From JBOHCT01 sp050699055 (GTDB taxonomy: Bacteria; Actinomycetota; Actinomycetes; Streptosporangiales; JBOHCT01): a stretch of DNA of 9,379 nt. This document shows, one piece after another, positions 1 through 6,172 of the stretch (its first letter is position 1; each line of letters opens with the position of its first letter). A program made the position numbers and the translations under genes. Under the pieces are notes generated by a model. It was not told the DNA's origin. It did not search any database and was given only the letters and a program-made list of their open reading frames with translations. The stretch covers positions 1 through 9,379 of the forward strand of contig JBOHCT010000172.1 of the NCBI GenBank assembly GCA_050699055.1. Reading direction: 5' to 3'.

Positions 1-173
1 TCGTCGCCTTGGCCCGGTCTTTCGACATCGGCGCCGAGCAGGTCACCTCACCACAGCGCCTCACCCCGGCGCTCCAGGAAGCCCTCGCCGCCGGCGAGCC
101 GCACCTCATCGAGGTACCCGTCGGCGAGATGCCGGGCCCCTGGGGACTCCTCGGCCGCTCCAGCACCCGCTGA
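1..173 (+). CDS. C-terminal end of a thiamine pyrophosphate-dependent enzyme (partial)
   Basis: Only the last 56 codons are present. The reading frame begins at base 3 and ends at the TGA at 171-173. The visible peptide starts VALARSFDIGAEQV and continues through a helix ending in EALAAGEPHLIEVPVGEMPG, then PWGLL. Small hydrophobic strands followed by 'PHLIEVPV' and a 'MP.PW' tail are typical of the C-terminal pyrophosphate-binding domain of the acetolactate synthase / benzoylformate decarboxylase superfamily. Such enzymes use thiamine pyrophosphate to decarboxylate or ligate 2-oxo acids in the cytoplasm. The active-site glutamate and the GDG metal motif lie upstream of the window, so the substrate cannot be named. 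It lies on the same strand as the acyl-CoA synthetase at 306, 132 nt upstream, which hints at a common catabolic route. The inverted repeat between them suggests the synthetase has its own control. Confidence 0.72.
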   Translation, partial: VALARSFDIGAEQVTSPQRLTPALQEALAAGEPHLIEVPVGEMPGPWGLLGRSSTR

Positions 174-198
174 GCGACCGCGACCGGCCCTCCGCTCG

Positions 199-262
199 TG
201 ATCCGTTTCAGATGCGCTGGAGGTGCTGCTTACGGCCGTTTTCCTGCACCGGAAACGGATCA
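199..262. promoter_or_regulatory. Pair of inverted 11-bp half-sites upstream of the acyl-CoA synthetase
   Basis: TGATCCGTTTC at 199-209 is exactly reverse-complemented as GAAACGGATCA at 252-262, with 42 bp between. The centre-to-centre distance is 53 bp, close to five helical turns, which would suit a looping regulator or two separate operators. A TANNNT-type -10 candidate, TAGAGT (273-278), lies just downstream of the second copy, but no good -35 is visible. An RNA hairpin with a 42-nt loop is an alternative. Operator function is inference. Confidence 0.45.
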
Positions 263-305
263 TGGAATGGATTAGAGTGTCCGGGGAGCATGGCAGGAGG
301 GCGGC

Positions 306-1961
306 ATGACAGCGACGTACGACCCGGCCGCGTTCAAGGCGGTCTTCGAAGAATCCTTCACCTATCTGGCCGGCTTTCGCCGCAACACGCACCGTTTCGC
401 CGGCAAGGAGGCCATGATCGACCCCTCGACCGGGCGGTCATGGACCTATGCCGAGCTCGGCACCGCCGTCGACCGGCTCGCGGCAGGGCTGGCGGAGGTC
501 GGGGTGAGGCCCGGCGATGTGGTCGTCTACCAACTCTTCAACTGTCCGGAGTTCGCCTTCCTCTACCTGGCGGGTCAGCAGTGCTCGGCGGTCGGCTCAC
601 CGATCAACTTCCGCCTCGCGCCGGGTGAGATCGGCTACATCCTGGACGAGGCGACCCCCCGCGTGTACCTCTACGACGCGGAACTCACCGAGCCGGTAGG
701 GCAGGCCCTGGAGCTCGCGTCGCGGCGACCCGATGTCGTGGTGGCCGTCGACCCGGGCAGGACCGGCCGCGACCCGCTCCCCGGGGCCATGCGATTCGAG
801 GAGCTGGTCGCCGCCGGCGAGGGTCGGGCGGTCCCGCAGCCGGCGGTCACGATCTACGACGAGACGACCCGGCTGTGGACCTCCGGCACCACCGGCATGC
901 CGAAGCCGGTTGCGCTGAACAGCGCGGTCGAGGTGCTGTCCGCGCACGACGTGATCATGCACTTCCCGCTCGCGCCGGGGGACAGGACCCTGAACATGAC
1001 GCCCTGGTTCCACCGCGGCGGCCTGTACTCCGGCGGGCCGAACCCGGTGTTCTACGTCGGCGCCGCCGCGGTGCCGATGCGCGCCTTCGACGCCGAGACA
1101 TGTCTGGAGTACGTGGAGCGCCACGGCCTCACGTTCCTGATCGGGTCCCCCACGAGCCTCGCGATGCTGGCGGACGCCCAGCAGGGGCGGCCGCGGGACC
1201 TGTCCAGCCTGCGCGGCATCGTCACCATGGGCGCACCACTGGACAAGGGCGCGTGCCTGCGCTACCAGGAGCTGCTCACGCCTCGGATCTTCAACGGTTA
1301 CGGCACGACGGAAGCGTTCTGGAACACGTTCCTGCGCCCGATGGACCTGCCCGATCACGCCGGGACGGCCGGCCGTGCCTGCACCGATGACGACGTGGCC
1401 GTCGTCAAGGTGTACGGCGACCACATGGCCGAGCCGGACGACTTCGTGGCGAAGGACGACACCGAGGTCGGCGAGGTGATCGTCCGCTCGCCGAAGTCCG
1501 GCTACGCCTACCCGGGCCACCCGGACGAGGAATCCACGTACTTCAAGAACGGCTGGCTGTACATCGGCGACCTCGCCACGTGGGATGCCGACGAGTACGT
1601 CACGATCGTGGGCCGCAAGGACGACATGATCTTGAGCGGCGGGGAGAACGTCCATCCCGTCCAGGTGGAGGAGGTCCTGGCCCAGCATCCGGACGTGGCG
1701 GACTCCGCGGTGGTGGGTGCTCCCGACGAGCGGTGGGGCGAGACCGTCGTCGCCTACGTCGTGCCCAGGGACGAGTCCCTCACCGCCACCGCCCTCGACG
1801 AGCACTGCAAGAGCCACCCCATGTTGGCCGCCTACAAGCGGCCGCGCGCCTATCGCCTCGTCTCCGCGCTACCGGTGACGGCCACAGGCAAGAAGATGCA
1901 CTACAAGGTGAAGGAGGACGCGGCCAGCGACGCCGCCGCCGGCCTGCTCGAACGGCCCTGA
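306..1961 (+). CDS. Acyl-CoA synthetase (AMP-forming, ANL superfamily)
   Basis: A 551-residue cytoplasmic enzyme that should adenylate a carboxylic acid with ATP and transfer the acyl group to CoA. The ordered ANL core motifs are visible: the phosphate-binding loop TSGTTGMPK (residues 192-200), the NGYGTTE motif (330-336), the hinge region GWLYIGD (416-422), GRKDDMI (436-442), SGGENVHP (444-451), and near the C-terminus the catalytic lysine K529 in PVTATGKK. Length is normal for fatty- or aryl-acyl-CoA ligases. The ATG at 306 is chosen because AGGAGG (295-300) sits 5 nt upstream. One oddity is that the residue after PK in the phosphate loop is proline (P201), where glycine is usual. No signal peptide or membrane segment is present. 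The partial TPP-enzyme gene upstream suggests a shared catabolic pathway, perhaps for a 2-oxo or aromatic acid, but the substrate cannot be read. Family assignment is firm; chain-length preference is unknown. Confidence 0.92.
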   Translation: MTATYDPAAFKAVFEESFTYLAGFRRNTHRFAGKEAMIDPSTGRSWTYAELGTAVDRLAAGLAEVGVRPGDVVVYQLFNCPEFAFLYLAGQQCSAVGSPINFRLAPGEIGYILDEATPRVYLYDAELTEPVGQALELASRRPDVVVAVDPGRTGRDPLPGAMRFEELVAAGEGRAVPQPAVTIYDETTRLWTSGTTGMPKPVALNSAVEVLSAHDVIMHFPLAPGDRTLNMTPWFHRGGLYSGGPNPVFYVGAAAVPMRAFDAETCLEYVERHGLTFLIGSPTSLAMLADAQQGRPRDLSSLRGIVTMGAPLDKGACLRYQELLTPRIFNGYGTTEAFWNTFLRPMDLPDHAGTAGRACTDDDVAVVKVYGDHMAEPDDFVAKDDTEVGEVIVRSPKSGYAYPGHPDEESTYFKNGWLYIGDLATWDADEYVTIVGRKDDMILSGGENVHPVQVEEVLAQHPDVADSAVVGAPDERWGETVVAYVVPRDESLTATALDEHCKSHPMLAAYKRPRAYRLVSALPVTATGKKMHYKVKEDAASDAAAGLLERP

Positions 1962-2009
1962 GACAGACCCCGACCGTGCGATCGGCAGGCCGCTTTGGTT
2001 CGGCCAGGC

Positions 2010-2038
2010 TGGACCTTTGCTATAGCAAAGTGTATGGT
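2010..2038 (+). promoter_or_regulatory. Predicted promoter of the VWA-protein gene
   Basis: TGGACC (2010-2015, four of six matches to TTGACA) and TATGGT (2033-2038, fits TANNNT) are separated by an ideal 17 bp. A start of transcription around 2045 would leave a leader of about 23 nt ending in the Shine-Dalgarno sequence GGAGGGA (2057-2063), 4 nt before the ATG at 2068. The spacer is filled almost completely by the palindrome at 2015-2030, which shares the last -35 base. No transcription data support this. Confidence 0.55.
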
Positions 2039-2051
2039 CGCGATAGCAAAG
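2015..2051. promoter_or_regulatory. Palindromic operator with an extra downstream half-site
   Basis: CTTTGCTATAGCAAAG (2015-2030) is a perfect 16-bp palindrome. Its half-site ATAGCAAAG (2022-2030) is repeated exactly at 2043-2051, a 21-bp displacement that places both on the same helical face two turns apart. The palindrome lies between the -35 and -10 candidates and the extra half-site covers the expected transcription start. This is the classic geometry for a repressor that blocks RNA polymerase. The size and TTGC/GCAA arms resemble MarR-type operators, but no MarR gene is in the window, so the regulator is unknown. Confidence 0.65.
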
Positions 2052-2067
2052 GTCACGGAGGGAAGCC

Positions 2068-3996
2068 ATGAGACAGCGCCGAACGACCCGACACCGTCTA
2101 ACCGCCGCGCTCGCCCTCGCCATCATGACCGCGTTCGTGGTGGTCGCGCCAGGTTCCGGGGCGGCACAGGCCGCGGACCGAAGCGGCCAACTTGTCCTCG
2201 TGATGGACTCCTCGGGCTCGATGGCAGGGCCCGACGGGTCGGGCGGCACCAAGATCCAGGCCGCGAAGCGCGCCCTGGACCACCTCGTGAACACCGCGCC
2301 CGCCGACGCTCGGATGGGGCTGCGCGTCTACGGGGCGGGCAAGGACAAGAACGACCCGACCGCCTGCCGCGACAGCAAGCTGCGCGTCCCGGTCGGCCCC
2401 GTCGACAAGGCCGCGATCAAGCGCGTCGCCGCCTCGCTCCAGCCGCGCGGCCAGACCCCGCTCGCCTACTCGCTGAAGAAGGCGGCGGGGGACTTCACGC
2501 AGGGGGGGCCGCGGACGATCCTCCTGGTCAGTGACGGCATCGAGACCTGCGACCCGCACCCGTGCGCGGTGGCGAGGAAACTGCGCGATCAGGGCATCCA
2601 ACTCCGCATCGACGTGGTGGGTTTTCGGGTGGAGGAGAAGGCGCGAAAGCAGCTCCAGTGCATCGCGCGCGCCGGCCACGGCATGTACTACGACGTGACC
2701 GACGGCCCGTCGCTGCGGACGACGGTCACCCGCAACGCCGTCCGTGCGTTGCGTCAGTACCGGCCGGCCGGCACCCCGATCGACGGCACGACCGACCCGA
2801 TCGGCGCGCCACTGATCAAGCCCGGCAAGTACCTCGACACGATGCCGCTGTCGCCGTCGAAGAGCGACCTGAGGCCCAAGTACTACGTGTTCGACCGGCA
2901 CCGGGGCGAGACGGTCCACATCACGGCCACCCTCGTGCCACCGATGTCGACGCACGGCCGGAGGGTCGTTCGAGCTGTCGGGCTGGAGGTCCTGACCGAA
3001 GACGGCACGGCCTGCGAGAGCAACGGCGGCGGGAAGGTGGGCCTGGGCAGCACGGGGCCGGTCTCGGGCACCGTCACGCTCGACCTCGACAACGTGGCCG
3101 CCGACTGCACGAAGCCGGGACGATTTCGGGTCGCCGTCATCTCCCTCGCGAAGGGCGGCAGTGGCCGCTCGCTGCCGATGGAGCTGCTCATGCTGACCGA
3201 GCCTCGGGTCACGAACCTCGACGCGCTGCCCGAGGAGGACAGCGACACCGAACAGACAGAGCCGGATGCTCCGAAGTCCGGTGGCGCGAAGGTGGTCGGC
3301 GGTGCCAGCTACGCCGACGCGCCCACGATCACCCCCGGAACGTACACGGACACGATCCGGCCTGGAGAGACGCTCTTCTACCGGGTCGAGGTCGACTGGG
3401 GCCAGCGTCTCGCCTACCGCGTCGACTTCCCCCCGCTCACCGGACCGGTCGCGAGGAAGCCGGGTAGAGCCGATACCCAGACCATCGTCACATCCGACTC
3501 GCCGCTGCGCACCGAGGCGAAGCCGGTCTACGTCGAGGGCGACCCGCACAAGCCCTACAACGGCACAACGCTCACGATCTGGGGAAGCAGCCCCGAGGTG
3601 CGCTATCGCAACCGCGAGTCGATCACCGACGGGGTCAAGTCCGCGTCGGTCGCCGGCTACTACTACATCGAGCTGCGCATGGTCAGCAAGGCCAACGACG
3701 TGCGGTTCGAGGCGCCGTTCCGGTTGACTGTCGAGGCGCAGGGCACGCCGCACGGCGAGCCCCACTATGTGCGCACCGCCTTCGGAGACCCGGTCAGCCA
3801 GCAGGAGGCCCACGCGACACCCGCCCAAGCGGCCCCCGCGTCACAGGATGACCAAGTGGCAGGGTCGCCGTCGACGAGCGCCCGGGCGGCCGAGTCGCCG
3901 TCCACGGCGACCTGGGTGGCCGTGGGGCTCGGGATCCTGCTGATCGTTGGCGGTGGGGCCGCCACTGCCGTCGCCCTGGCGTTGCGCCGCCACTGA
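2068..3996 (+). CDS. Exported VWA-domain protein with C-terminal membrane anchor
   Basis: A 642-residue protein. A Sec signal peptide occupies residues 1-36 (RQRR basic start, hydrophobic run 13-27, likely cleavage after AQA or AQAA). A von Willebrand factor A domain follows at about 41-225, with an intact metal-ion-dependent adhesion site: DSSGS (47-51), T130 in GQTPLAYSL and D156 in LLVSDGIETC. Residues about 235-570 look like two beta-rich segments, each opening with a similar 'I.PG.Y.DT' stretch (IKPGKYLDT near 251, ITPGTYTDT near 421), suggesting duplicated extracellular domains. A Pro/Ala/Ser/Gln-rich linker (about 578-613) leads to a single transmembrane helix (615-639) and the tail RRH. 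The VWA head would therefore sit outside the cell and bind a protein ligand through a divalent cation. The start is supported by GGAGGGA 4 nt upstream. It has its own promoter and operator and converges on the kinase gene. Ligand and role are not known. Confidence 0.88.
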   Translation: MRQRRTTRHRLTAALALAIMTAFVVVAPGSGAAQAADRSGQLVLVMDSSGSMAGPDGSGGTKIQAAKRALDHLVNTAPADARMGLRVYGAGKDKNDPTACRDSKLRVPVGPVDKAAIKRVAASLQPRGQTPLAYSLKKAAGDFTQGGPRTILLVSDGIETCDPHPCAVARKLRDQGIQLRIDVVGFRVEEKARKQLQCIARAGHGMYYDVTDGPSLRTTVTRNAVRALRQYRPAGTPIDGTTDPIGAPLIKPGKYLDTMPLSPSKSDLRPKYYVFDRHRGETVHITATLVPPMSTHGRRVVRAVGLEVLTEDGTACESNGGGKVGLGSTGPVSGTVTLDLDNVAADCTKPGRFRVAVISLAKGGSGRSLPMELLMLTEPRVTNLDALPEEDSDTEQTEPDAPKSGGAKVVGGASYADAPTITPGTYTDTIRPGETLFYRVEVDWGQRLAYRVDFPPLTGPVARKPGRADTQTIVTSDSPLRTEAKPVYVEGDPHKPYNGTTLTIWGSSPEVRYRNRESITDGVKSASVAGYYYIELRMVSKANDVRFEAPFRLTVEAQGTPHGEPHYVRTAFGDPVSQQEAHATPAQAAPASQDDQVAGSPSTSARAAESPSTATWVAVGLGILLIVGGGAATAVALALRRH

Positions 3997-4007
3997 GCGC
4001 TCAACGC
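3979..4007. terminator. Possible bidirectional terminator at the convergent gene ends
   Basis: The VWA stop (TGA, 3994-3996) and the kinase stop (TCA on the plus strand, 4001-4003) are separated by GCGC and together form the perfect palindrome TGAGCGCTCA (3994-4003). A wider pair, GCGTTG (3979-3984) and CAACGC (4002-4007), could close a 6-bp stem. No T-tract follows on either strand. Convergent transcripts must end here or run into each other, which is the main argument for termination. This is weak as a classic intrinsic terminator. Confidence 0.3.
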
Positions 4008-5326
4008 TTCTGCCAGGTCAGCCGGCCGTTGTCGCCTTGGCGGCAGGTCACGGTCACGCCGGCCGGCGTCTTGTCCGTGCGCCCCTCGAGCGGACCACAC
4101 GACTCGCCGACGCGTAGGCTCGACCCGTGGCGACCGGATTGCCCCTCGCCGGCAGGTGACGGGCCGCCGAGAGAACCTTCCGAGGAGAACGCCCCGGTGA
4201 GGGCGGCGACGACCAGGCCCACCCCTACGGCGACCGCCAGCAACGCGCTGAGCAAGAGCCCTCGCCACGGCCGGGCGCCGCCCCGCTCGCCGGCTGATCC
4301 GACGAGTGAACGAGTGCGGCCGTCGCCGCGGTCGTAGACGGGCGCGAACGCGGATGTCACCGACATCGCGGGGCCGGGGCTCGCCGCGGACGGGCTCGGT
4401 GCGGTGTCGTACGGGCCGGGGCCCGGGTGGTGCGGGCCGGAAGCCGACGGGGCGGGACCGCTGATCGGCCCGTCGGGTCCGAAATCCTCGGGCAGCGGGC
4501 CGACATGGTCGAAGACCTCGATCGCGTCCGGGTCGGCGGAGTCGATCGGTGAGATCCCGGCGGCGGCGTCGCCGAGACGCTCCCTGGCGGCCTCGGCCGA
4601 CGGGGGACGCTCCCCCGGCTCGTACGCGGCAAGCTCGCCCAACACCGACCACATGTCCGCGGGCACTCTTGTCGGGCAATCCCGATCCATGGGTTTCGGC
4701 TCCCGCGTCGGGACCTGCCCGGTCAGCATCTCGACAGCGACAGCCCCGACCGCGTACAGGTCCTGGCGGGGATCCGGGTCGGCGCCGCGCATCAGCTCGG
4801 GGGCGAGGTATCCGGGCGTGCCGAGTACCACGCTGCGCCGGGTCAGCCGTGGCTCGCCGCGCACGACCGCGATCCCGAAGTCGGACAACCGCAGGAACGG
4901 CCATTCCCTCCCCGTCGGGTGGAGCAGCAGGTTCGCCGGCTTCACGTCCCGGTGGACGATGCCGTGGGCATGCACCGCCTGCAGCGCGGCGAGCAGCTGA
5001 TCGAGCAGCGCCACGGCATAAGACACGGGGAGAGCGCCGTAGTCGGACAAGAGATGCTGGACAGACCCGCCGCGGACGAGATCCGTGGTGAGCAAGACAC
5101 GCTCGTCCTCGGCCGCCCACCCGGAGGGCGCCACGACGTGCGGGTGGCGTACGCGCAGCGACTGCTCGCGGACGAACCGCAGCAACGCCGAGGCGTCGTC
5201 GTGCCGCAACACCTTCGCGGCGAGATAGCAGCCGCGCCGGTGGTCCCAGGCCCGCCACACCACGCCCATGCCGCCCTGCCCGAGCACGTCCACGAACTCG
5301 TAGCGTCCCGCGAAGCGTTCTCCCAT
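4001..5326 (-). CDS. Transmembrane Ser/Thr protein kinase (Hanks type) with short extracellular tail
   Basis: A 441-residue receptor-like kinase expected to phosphorylate Ser/Thr on cytoplasmic proteins. The N-terminal kinase domain (about 8-245) has every key element: glycine-rich loop GQGGMG (16-21), ATP-binding lysine K38, partner glutamate E54, catalytic loop HRDVKPAN (125-132, D127), DFG (149-151), an activation loop with T162, S165 and T170, and APE (175-177). A Pro/Ser/Gly-rich juxtamembrane region of about 100 residues leads to a single helix at 356-377. The outer part is only about 60 residues and holds exactly two cysteines, C410 and C428, probably disulfide-linked. There are no PASTA repeats, so it is not a PknB orthologue by architecture. 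The ATG at 5326 has only a weak GAGAGG 11 nt upstream. It follows the helix-turn-helix gene by 33 nt, so the two are probably co-transcribed. Confidence 0.93.
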   Translation of the reverse strand: MGERFAGRYEFVDVLGQGGMGVVWRAWDHRRGCYLAAKVLRHDDASALLRFVREQSLRVRHPHVVAPSGWAAEDERVLLTTDLVRGGSVQHLLSDYGALPVSYAVALLDQLLAALQAVHAHGIVHRDVKPANLLLHPTGREWPFLRLSDFGIAVVRGEPRLTRRSVVLGTPGYLAPELMRGADPDPRQDLYAVGAVAVEMLTGQVPTREPKPMDRDCPTRVPADMWSVLGELAAYEPGERPPSAEAARERLGDAAAGISPIDSADPDAIEVFDHVGPLPEDFGPDGPISGPAPSASGPHHPGPGPYDTAPSPSAASPGPAMSVTSAFAPVYDRGDGRTRSLVGSAGERGGARPWRGLLLSALLAVAVGVGLVVAALTGAFSSEGSLGGPSPAGEGQSGRHGSSLRVGESCGPLEGRTDKTPAGVTVTCRQGDNGRLTWQKR

Positions 5327-5359
5327 CGCAGTCGTGACCTCTCAGCCGTCTCGTCCCGC

Positions 5360-5890
5360 CTACAGCAGATGTTCACGCTGCTCGAAGTGAGCGATCGCCT
5401 CCTCCGTCCGGCCGGCGCCGTAGACGCGGAGGAATTCCGCGATCTCTGGGTACCGTGGCCGCAGCGTCTCCGCCGAGGCCTGCAGGTCGTCCGCGGACGC
5501 GATCGCGCGCAACAGACCTTGGACCAGGCGGACCGCGGATGCGGGGGTCCGGCGCTGGCTCGACGAACTGATGGTGATCGCACTGGTGTGCGAACCGACC
5601 TCGGCGAGCCGTTCGGCGACCAGCGGCGCCGCCATGCCTGCCACGGCCTCGTCGGCGAGCTCCACGAGCTCCTGGAGCCGACGAACCGCCGACGGGTTAC
5701 CGATCTTGATCCGCCGGGCGCTCATCAGTTGGGACAGCATCGGCGCGGACAGCCCAAGGATCTCGGCCAGCCGCGCCTTCGTGAGGTCAAGCCGCTCCAC
5801 GACCCGACCGAGGAGATCGCCGAGCGGTTCACCGTACAGGGCCGCCTGACGCTCACGGTTGCGGGCGACGAGGTCGCGGGTCTCGGTCAC
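5360..5890 (-). CDS. Helix-turn-helix DNA-binding regulator, kinase operon partner
   Basis: A 176-residue soluble protein starting at GTG (5888-5890). The DNA-binding motif is at about residues 36-63: LTKARLAEILGLS forms the first helix and turn, and APMLSQLMSARR the recognition helix, as in XRE/Cro-type repressors. The C-terminal half is helical and charged, with a Ser-rich stretch near residues 106-110 and a closing segment GRTEEAIAHFEQREHLL. No membrane segment or enzymatic motif is seen. The GTG start has only a weak purine-rich GGTGG upstream. The kinase gene begins 33 nt after this stop on the same strand. Small XRE-like proteins next to actinobacterial Ser/Thr kinases are a recurring arrangement, and phosphorylation of this protein by the kinase is plausible but inferred. 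The Ser-rich stretch is a conceivable target. It probably binds its own promoter region at 5930-5954. Precise regulon unknown. Confidence 0.82.
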   Translation of the reverse strand: MTETRDLVARNRERQAALYGEPLGDLLGRVVERLDLTKARLAEILGLSAPMLSQLMSARRIKIGNPSAVRRLQELVELADEAVAGMAAPLVAERLAEVGSHTSAITISSSSQRRTPASAVRLVQGLLRAIASADDLQASAETLRPRYPEIAEFLRVYGAGRTEEAIAHFEQREHLL

Positions 5891-5929
5891 GGGTCACCAC
5901 CGAGTTCGCAGTCGCAAAGGCAGGTCTCG

Positions 5930-5954
5930 ATCTTACTGTCCGTCCCCGGACGGA
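5930..5954 (-). promoter_or_regulatory. Candidate promoter and operator of the regulator-kinase operon
   Basis: On the minus strand TAAGAT (5935-5930) fits a TANNNT -10 hexamer about 40 nt upstream of the GTG start. Immediately upstream of it, 5939-5954 is TCCGTCCCCGGACGGA, a 7+2+7 inverted repeat. It would lie in the -10/-35 spacer, a position suited to repression, possibly autoregulation by the encoded helix-turn-helix protein. No convincing -35 hexamer is visible. A related word, GACGGACGG, recurs at 5961-5969. Confidence 0.42.
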
Positions 5955-5986
5955 TCGGGAGACGGACGGCTCCTCTCTGTCTCGCC

Positions 5987-6004
5987 CGTGATCCGTTCTA
6001 TCTT
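5987..6004 (+). promoter_or_regulatory. Candidate promoter region of the amidase gene with a shared 11-bp word
   Basis: CGTGATCCGTT (5987-5997) exactly matches 197-207 upstream of the acyl-CoA synthetase. It is followed at once by TATCTT (5999-6004), a TANNNT-type -10 candidate. No strong -35 is present. If transcription starts near 6011, the leader would be about 160 nt and contain the hairpin at 6116-6141. The assignment is tentative. Confidence 0.3.
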
Positions 6005-6115
6005 GCCCGTCAGGTGACCGGCGGACCCGACCAGCCCGATCAGCGGACGAGCGACGATCCGGGCAGGGACCCGCGGCAGCGATCCATCTCGACGTGCGAC
6101 TACGACGGGGCTATG

Positions 6116-6141
6116 GGGGAAGGCTCCTGTCAGGAATCCCC
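6116..6141 (+). other. Nested hairpin in the amidase leader
   Basis: GGGGA (6116-6120) pairs with TCCCC (6137-6141). Inside, TCCT (6125-6128) pairs with AGGA (6132-6135) around a GTC loop, leaving an asymmetric bulge AGGC on the left and a single A on the right. The element ends about 19 nt before the amidase Shine-Dalgarno sequence. It could be a leader structure affecting translation or RNA stability, or chance in GC-rich DNA. It matches no riboswitch I recognise. Confidence 0.35.
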
Positions 6142-6160
6142 ACGCCCGCCGTCGCGCGAA

Positions 6161-6166
6161 GGGAGA
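6161..6166 (+). promoter_or_regulatory. Ribosome binding site fixing the amidase start
   Basis: GGGAGA lies 6 nt before the ATG at 6173. This matters because the frame stays open far upstream, to about 4919. The upstream part is antisense to the kinase and regulator genes and does not resemble any amidase, whereas homology-like sequence (MADNVFPLDHSK) begins right at 6173. Confidence 0.7.
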
Positions 6167-6172
6167 AGCCCC

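Noticed and set aside
597..1817. 406-codon minus-strand frame opposite the acyl-CoA synthetase
   Set aside because: Mirror-frame artefact; the plus strand carries all ANL motifs in order.
1988..2005. GGCCG/CGGCC stem after the synthetase as a terminator
   Set aside because: Only 5 bp with an 8-nt loop and no T-tract; it is too common in this base composition to support on its own.
2098..3828. 576-codon minus-strand frame opposite the VWA gene
   Set aside because: Composition is Arg/Val/Asp/His-rich with no recognisable motif, as expected for the mirror frame of a GC-rich gene. The plus strand has a signal peptide, VWA motifs and a ribosome binding site.
3765..5258. 497-codon minus-strand frame overlapping the kinase in another frame
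   Set aside because: Very Arg/Ala-rich with no domain; the kinase frame holds every catalytic motif.
2068..5890. VWA protein plus kinase as a TerY-P-like phosphorylation or conflict system
   Set aside because: Those systems use cytoplasmic VWA proteins with a PP2C phosphatase in one operon. Here the VWA protein is exported, the genes are convergent and no phosphatase is present.
4919..6172. Upstream extension of the amidase frame to give an 832-residue protein
   Set aside because: The extension is antisense to the kinase and regulator genes, is rich in Arg, Gln and His without domain features, and has no ribosome binding site. The amidase family N-terminus begins at 6173.
6060..6172. Guanidine-type riboswitch before the amidase
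   Set aside because: The hairpin lacks the ACGR loops or the conserved guanidine-I sequence blocks.
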